Source: Carposina sasakii | Taxonomy: Eukaryota; Arthropoda; Insecta; Lepidoptera; Carposinidae | Direction of reading: 5' to 3' | Length of the DNA stretch: 64,000 nt | NCBI GenBank assembly: GCA_014607495.2 | Contig: CP053152.1 | Span: 3,968,001 to 4,032,000 of the forward strand | Part shown: piece by piece, positions 58,293 through 64,000 of the stretch | Position numbering within the stretch: the first letter of the stretch is position 1 | How the letters are laid out: every line of letters begins with the position of its first letter | Translations under genes and position numbers: made by a program | Notes under the pieces: model-generated | Told to the model about the DNA's origin: nothing | Seen by the model: only the letters and a program-made list of their open reading frames with translations | The model's database searches: none

Positions 58293-58640
58293 TTAAGTAC
58301 CCAATGTCACGTGGACAGATTTAAATGCTCTCCATTCACGAGGCGCACGAATCACGTGACGTAAGAATCGGCGCAGGCGCAGCGGCGCAAGATAGCTATC
58401 GCGAGTCGATAACAAAAGTGTCTCGACCCTGGCGCCCCCACCACTTCTGGGGGGGCTGCCTCCCTTCACCTTCGTCGCACGCCGCACACGACCAATGACC
58501 GCCCGCCCCGGACCGGCGAAAGGTTTTATATACAAGTGGAAATCGCAGTGCCGAATTGCTATACGTCAAAATATAGGGTAGTCGAGCGGTCGCTCGGCGT
58601 ACATGCGGTCCGGACACCAAATTTTTAGTGCGTGTGCACA
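58293..58640 (+). promoter_or_regulatory. GC-rich TATA promoter of the secreted-protein gene
   Basis: An abrupt GC- and CpG-rich island in AT-rich DNA. It includes C-rich/G-rich tracts at 58425-58455, a CCAAT at 58490-58494, GC boxes near 58500, and TATATA at 58527-58532. Transcription would start about 25-35 bp further on. The short minus-strand ORFs here follow from the base composition and are not genes. Confidence 0.6.
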
Positions 58641-58690
58641 GTACTTGGCGTGTTTTTTACAGTACCACCGCAAGTAAATTTTAGTGTCTT

Positions 58691-58708
58691 ATGCTGAACT
58701 GTTCGTAG
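58691..58708 (+). promoter_or_regulatory. Short upstream ORF in the 5' UTR
   Basis: ATG CTG AAC TGT TCG TAG lies 11 nt before the main start. It could lower translation of the downstream protein; no evidence beyond the sequence. Confidence 0.35.
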
Positions 58709-58719
58709 ACTGTGTGACA

Positions 58720-58816
58720 ATGGGGTGCAGTGTAAGGTACTGTTTACTGGCTCTGTCCTTGTGCCTAGTGACTGAATTTGCGATCGGTGTAAGAGTGGTG
58801 CCCAAGCGCAAGAAAG
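58720..58816 (+). CDS. First coding exon of a secreted protein (signal peptide)
   Basis: ATG at 58720 encodes MGCSVRYCLLALSLCLVTEF followed by AIGVRVVPKRKK, a convincing signal peptide (hydrophobic core about 8-23) and then a basic start of the mature chain. The exon ends in phase 1 at AAG|GTAAGG (58816/58817). Upstream are the TATA promoter, a 5' UTR of about 160 bp and a five-codon upstream ORF (58691-58708). I find no second exon before 64000, so the first intron appears longer than 5 kb. The protein cannot be identified from 32 residues; a secreted or extracellular-matrix product is the safe reading. Confidence 0.6.
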
Positions 58817-61800
58817 GTAAGGATTACTTTTTATTTATTTTAAAATTTTTATCTCTATAATGAATTAGGTGTTAGTATTAAATAAAAAAGTTTTTAAAGT
58901 AATTTTTGAAATTTGTTTATTCAGTTTTTACATGGATAAATAAAAATAGTGTTGCAATAAAATACATCGGCGAAATATTTTAGCATGTGAGTTGAACCAA
59001 AGAAGCAATGCTAAAACATTCAGTTCACCTGATATCTAGAACACAGCTGATAGTTAACAATGTATTGCTAGACACTAATCCAGGATTACCAGAGCTTATA
59101 ACAAGAATAAACACTTCAAACCACTTTTTCAGGAAACCAACATTTTGTTATCTAATTTACGATCTTCATAACATTACACGTATTTAACTGCTAGAAATTA
59201 CTGTTTGTACATAATAGCGTATAATAAAAACAGGTAAACGACTCAAGAGGTAACCGTGACCGCCAAGGTGTGTCCTTACCTGTACTACCTAGAACTACAT
59301 TAAAATTGTAGGTCCGCTTGCATCAGCTCTCTCGTAGCATTCATTTTATGTGACAAATGTGCCAGGCAATACAATATCCCATACATGCTTATTTGTTAAA
59401 CAAATTCTGCAAAAGTCCTCAATGCTTGCTTACTCTACAGCTCGATCAATTCAAGCTTTGCGCTCTTTAGAATTTAAATAAACTCTTCGAAGTTAAAAGT
59501 AATATCGTGATGAATACCAAAGTCGAGTCCAGATCGAATAAAAGATTCTAGACAAGGATATCCTAAGGAAGGAAAGTTTATTTATTATGTCTTGCAACCA
59601 CTATCTGTAACATTAGCGATAAAAGTACAATTTCCTAGGTTACAACCGCTATCGTAAATATTGCAAAGTAATCATTAATATGCTAAAATATCTTGATAAT
59701 AATGTTATAAATAAAATTTACCAGGAAAAATGTTTTCATGACCAGCCTTAATAGACTCTACGAACATTCTTGACGCTCTACTTCCCGTGTTTTTTACCAT
59801 CGGTAAACTAATACTTCCCGGGATAAATAATAGTCCTTGTCCATAGCTGTAATGTTTAAATGGTTAAAGAACTCAAATAATTGGATAAGTAGTCATTATT
59901 ATATTTCTAGCCAAATATGTACTAATACGTAAATTCCTACAAAATAAGTTGGAATTCAGATTCATTACATACTGCACACAGTGTATTTCTATCGTAATAA
60001 AATGCATGAAAGTATATATCTATCTTCTATAATATAAAAATGAATCGCGGAATGTGTTGCTAAGCGCAGATCTCGGGAATAGATGGTCGATATCACTATT
60101 TTTTTTTTAGAATATTCCTTGAAGTACGAGGATAGTTCTTACGGAGAGAAAAAATAAATAATTGCCTGAATAAGTCTAAAAACAACACTTTTCTATAGCG
60201 GTCGCCCACGACTTTGCCCACGTAAAGTGCATTCATTGCACCCGGGCAAAGGCGGGGCGGATCGCTAGTAGGTAATAGATAGATGTGTTATCTCGTCTTT
60301 GTCATAGCCAAGTAAAAAGCTTTTATAAATCTACTGATTATAGAGTTCTACGAGGTACTCAATTCTTCTAGCCCAAATCTTATTCACTTGGGATCGGTTT
60401 AAAACTACCTACTCTTCTTTCATTCATCCCTATTATCCATCAATAATTATTCCCAAAACACACATATCCTCTCTCAAGTAAGCCATCCAACTCTTTTCGC
60501 CATTCTCTTCCTTTAAAATCACCCACATTCATGCCCAACATTATTCGTTATATGCCTTTTATCCTTTACACATGAACCGTAAATATGATTAGCCGTAAAA
60601 AAAATAATCAAAATCACACCATTTACTATGGTTCTTGTACATTTTGGGTGCACTCAATTTTTAAATACGAACTCTAATCTTTAACACTACTAAAATTAGT
60701 TAATCTCCAAGTTCATCTACCGCCATTAGAATCCGTTATTTAACTCGGTTCTGTCAGAATTCTTATGAGCTTACCTACCTTGACATTAGCTATTGTACAT
60801 GGAATATAACACATTCATACACCTGTAATGTTCATATTAATCGTACTAATAGGTGGCTAATTACTTGTACTCGTATTTATGACTTTACAAATCGACAATT
60901 GCATATTATTTGTGAAATACTTGTTAATATGAATACTTGTTAATTTATTTCTGAAGTACTAAGAAAATAAATCGAAGAAAAACAAGATGGCCTGGCATCA
61001 ATTGGCATAATATAAATTACCAGATAATTATGAAATGCATCTTAGCATGTTCTCATAGACCACTCTGAAAAAATCTCCTCAAATATGAACATCTCTTTTC
61101 TGTCGTATAGAAAATTTCGAAGTGTAGTAAGTAGGTAAGATTTATCCAAGGAGTTAATAAAATAAGATAGGTCATTCTATCCGTCAGTCATATAAAAACC
61201 TTTTGCAATAAGTGAAAACCCACTTCCTGTGTTTTTACAACTACCGTCCAGAGACCATTGTTTTAAACCAATCACTGTATCTTACGAGGTAGTTAGCTTA
61301 ACTCAAGTGCTCACTTATTTTGTTTGTAATGAGTTTCAATGTAACGAATATGTACTTGCTTACTTAGGTTTTATAGCCTACAGTTTTTTCCGCGCTGTCC
61401 CATCATAAAAATGCCTTCATGTAGCTAGATTAATCATAACGAATTTTTTCTTCAAATTCTGTCCATTTTAGGTTAGTCGATATTTGAGTTAATTGCATCA
61501 AATTTAAATTATTTTAATGAACATTCATTGGTAATTAAATGTGTTTATTTCGCTCGACATCACATCCTCTAGCACGAGTACAAGATTACTGTGTACGCAA
61601 TACGTCGATAATTATTTTAAATGGTAAACGATATAGTGCCGACATAGTATACCGTTTTCACATATTTTTCCCAGTAGAATATTTTCTAAGCGGACTTAGT
61701 TTTAGCACCTTACTCTGTATGAATTGCAAACAGTTTTATAAATGAGCGGTTTAGATTCGTCTGAGTATTTCAATTGCGAATGTATAGAAAGTTTAAGAGA

Positions 61801-64000
61801 TACGTTTTAGTAGAAAGATTTCTAGAATTTATCTTAAGAATGCCGCTGTATCCGCAATTCTCATTTAATTATCACACTAATGTAATTCTCTGTACCGTAG
61901 GTACTAAAAGATATTATAACCTAAGTAGAGCTTGTAGTTTTTTTTTAATAGGATACATTTAAAGGTCACCAGCAACATGTAGTTAAGTATCTCAATATCA
62001 TTAACATGCGATCATTCAATTTCTAGAAATCAAATCTTAGACAGCAGGTACCTATTGTAGCTTTGATTACAACGATGTGATATGCAATACCTTTTAAAAG
62101 CTTATTACATGTTAATAGTTCTGCTTTTTACTGATAGGTAATGGTATACATATATGGATGGGGTATTAATTAAACACCGAGAATACGAGTATATCAGTCA
62201 ATTAGTCTTTTTAATTCCAAAAATAAAAATAAGTATACCTAAAGGTATGTCATTAGAAAAAGTTGAATGCATAAAATTATTAAAGGAATGTTATTTCCAA
62301 TCAATTTAATGAATCTTATGCTAAATTGTAATATACACTGTATATAATTCGTGTCGTGCCTGAATTTATGGTAAAAGCGAGCAGCTTGACCATAAAGTAC
62401 ACATAAGCTATATGGCGCGGATAAGAAAAATTTGCTTGTTTTTCTTCTGATGTACAATGACACCTCGACAAGGTTGCCTGTTCATATCTGTGCCTAAGTA
62501 TACTTGTAATATGCTGTCAAGCGCCTTCTATTATGTGTACTCTATAAACTTGAAAAATACTATAACTTTTTTATTCAATATCTAGGAAATACCGGTAAGA
62601 CACAATGGGGCACAAAATTTATAAAAGTATAATTTCAATAAATCTTTTTTGTAACATTTATTGAAATAAATTCATATTCCGTCGTATCTTTATTGTAGAT
62701 ATTTTCAAAAGAAGAATAACGTTATTTGGATAAAGATGCTGCCGATCGCAATTTCTCGGCTACAAATCGAGTGTAGTTTTCTGCACTTAACTGTCAATAA
62801 GATCGCAAGCGCACATTGTGTAACAGAACAAGTGAAACTAAACTAACAGAAAGTGAAATTTTACAATTTCCCGAACATAAAGTCGGTAATAACCACTGAT
62901 TAGATGCAGTATAAAATTTAAATATTTGTTTTAACGTGCTAAATAAAACGTGATCGCGATATTAAACCAAGGCGAACAATTTAGATGTTACGAGTATTTG
63001 TACCTGCTTTTATAGTCGTTAATGAAACTCGTCAAGATGTGTGATGATTAGCCAAATTATTATATACATTGCTTAAAAATAAAGGTAAATAGGTACCTTA
63101 AAAAGGTTAAACTGGTCCTGTATGTCCTAAATATAGGCCTAAACAAAATTCCAACACATCATAAATAACCAACCAATTGTTGCAATAGAATTTATATTAA
63201 GAACGAGTTCTTGTAATAATTCATTTATGCAGCCAATTAAGTCCACAAAATAAATTCAGGACAATTTATTAGGCTGACAGGTGATAACGATACATTACTT
63301 GTGGTGACATTTCACGTTGCACTTGGATTGAACTTGCACATTTAAGGGGAAAATGAACAAATAACTGAACGTTCTAGGTTTTAATTGAATAACGTAGAAA
63401 TACCTTTCTTTGACTTATTTTTCAAAATACAAAAAGAAAAGTTTGGCGAACCATGCATCGTCATAGTATATTAATGAAGTTTGGCTCATTTTATTACGAC
63501 GTCTATAGCTTAATTGTTAATGGTTGCTCATTAAACATACTATCGACAAAAGCTATACTGATGTGGGTACATAGTAAAACCTTAATAAAAAACCATTTAT
63601 ATAACATTAACAATTAACTTTCCAAAGATTTTAATGTACTTATATTCTAATCACATTGTCTAGAATTTCACAACTTTTCACCCAAAAACAATAAATTACG
63701 CCTTCTATCGTCGGTTCTAACAAAAATTGCGCAACAAAAAGAGAATTAGCTCATTTTCAATTCTGTTTCCGTAAATTTAAACAAGGTCAGCTACAAGGAG
63801 CGTAATTTCTAACTTTATCTCTTCATACTGAATAACATTGAATCAGGCTAATAATATTGACTTTCATACAGAGATTTTATTACATAGCAAACTTAGTAAG
63901 TTATTACTTAAAAGTGATAATTCAAATTTCATAATTATCGCTATTCTTTTGATGATATCAAACCAACTCATAGGAGTTACGCCTTATACTAGGACAACGA
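58817..64000 (+). other. Putative long first intron of the secreted-protein gene
   Basis: AT-rich DNA without a supportable exon. It contains a Helitron-like remnant at 60026-60268. Short ORFs at 61539-61962 and 62239-62463 have no family features. The intron assignment rests only on the donor at 58817. Confidence 0.4.
60026..60268 (+). mobile_element. Helitron-like non-autonomous element
   Basis: Begins TCTATAATATAAAAATGAAT and ends GGGGCGGATCGCTAG followed by T, as Helitrons do (5' TC, 3' CTRR). The body shares AATGTGTTGCTAAGCGCAGA and TAGAATATTCCTTGAAG with 58096-58290. Confidence 0.6.

Noticed and set aside
58293..58620. Two Arg/Gly-rich minus-strand ORFs of 74-80 codons
   Set aside because: They arise from the GC-rich promoter island and lack start context or splice signals.

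Overview
The window reads as nuclear DNA of a moth or butterfly (Lepidoptera). It is AT-rich, gene-poor and packed with short dispersed repeats. The support is indirect but consistent: an insect-type odorant receptor gene, LINE 3' ends with GAT-type tails, tRNA-derived SINEs, Helitron-like remnants starting TCTATA and ending CTAG, and several families of foldback MITEs whose ends read TACAGGGTGTAAC. I see no bacterial-type operons, no genuine tRNA or rRNA gene and no CRISPR array.

The most striking object is an apparently complete DIRS-type (tyrosine-recombinase) retrotransposon at about 8411-13540. It has nearly identical inverted terminal repeats of about 121 bp. Gag is split by an apparent spliceosomal intron (8698-9293). 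A pol frame encodes reverse transcriptase, RNase H and a DIRS methyltransferase-like domain, and a tyrosine recombinase ORF keeps all its catalytic residues. Gag/pol and pol/recombinase both overlap in the -1 frame, and the gag/pol overlap contains G-run slippery heptamers. The gag intron carries five palindromic 26-bp repeats with paired (compensatory) changes. The whole element sits between two perfect 46-bp direct repeats. I did not expect these last two features and regard them as the best leads in the window.

Three host genes can be supported, all on the + strand. (1) A multi-exon gene at 43258-45518 begins with a SAM-like domain and ends with a YYIPS/ARGKL-type segment. It is broken by at least one single-base reading-frame problem. 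(2) An odorant receptor (7tm_6 family) at 54244-55997 has two exons; its likely N-terminus (54158-54247) lies in another frame, separated by what looks like one missing G. (3) The first coding exon of a secreted protein (58720-58816) lies downstream of a GC-rich TATA promoter, and its first intron appears to run to the window end.

The rest is repeats. LINE fragments include an RT piece at 41555-41995 (minus), an ORF2 C-terminus at 27693-27812, a YADD-containing relic at about 51740-52290 (minus), and a recurrent 3'-end family at 15083, 22080 and 33205. At least three SINE families, four good copies of one palindromic MITE, a 380-bp non-coding element in three copies, a 76-bp-TIR element split by a SINE, and several isolated hairpins are also present. 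The remaining intervals are AT-rich DNA in which I see no gene.
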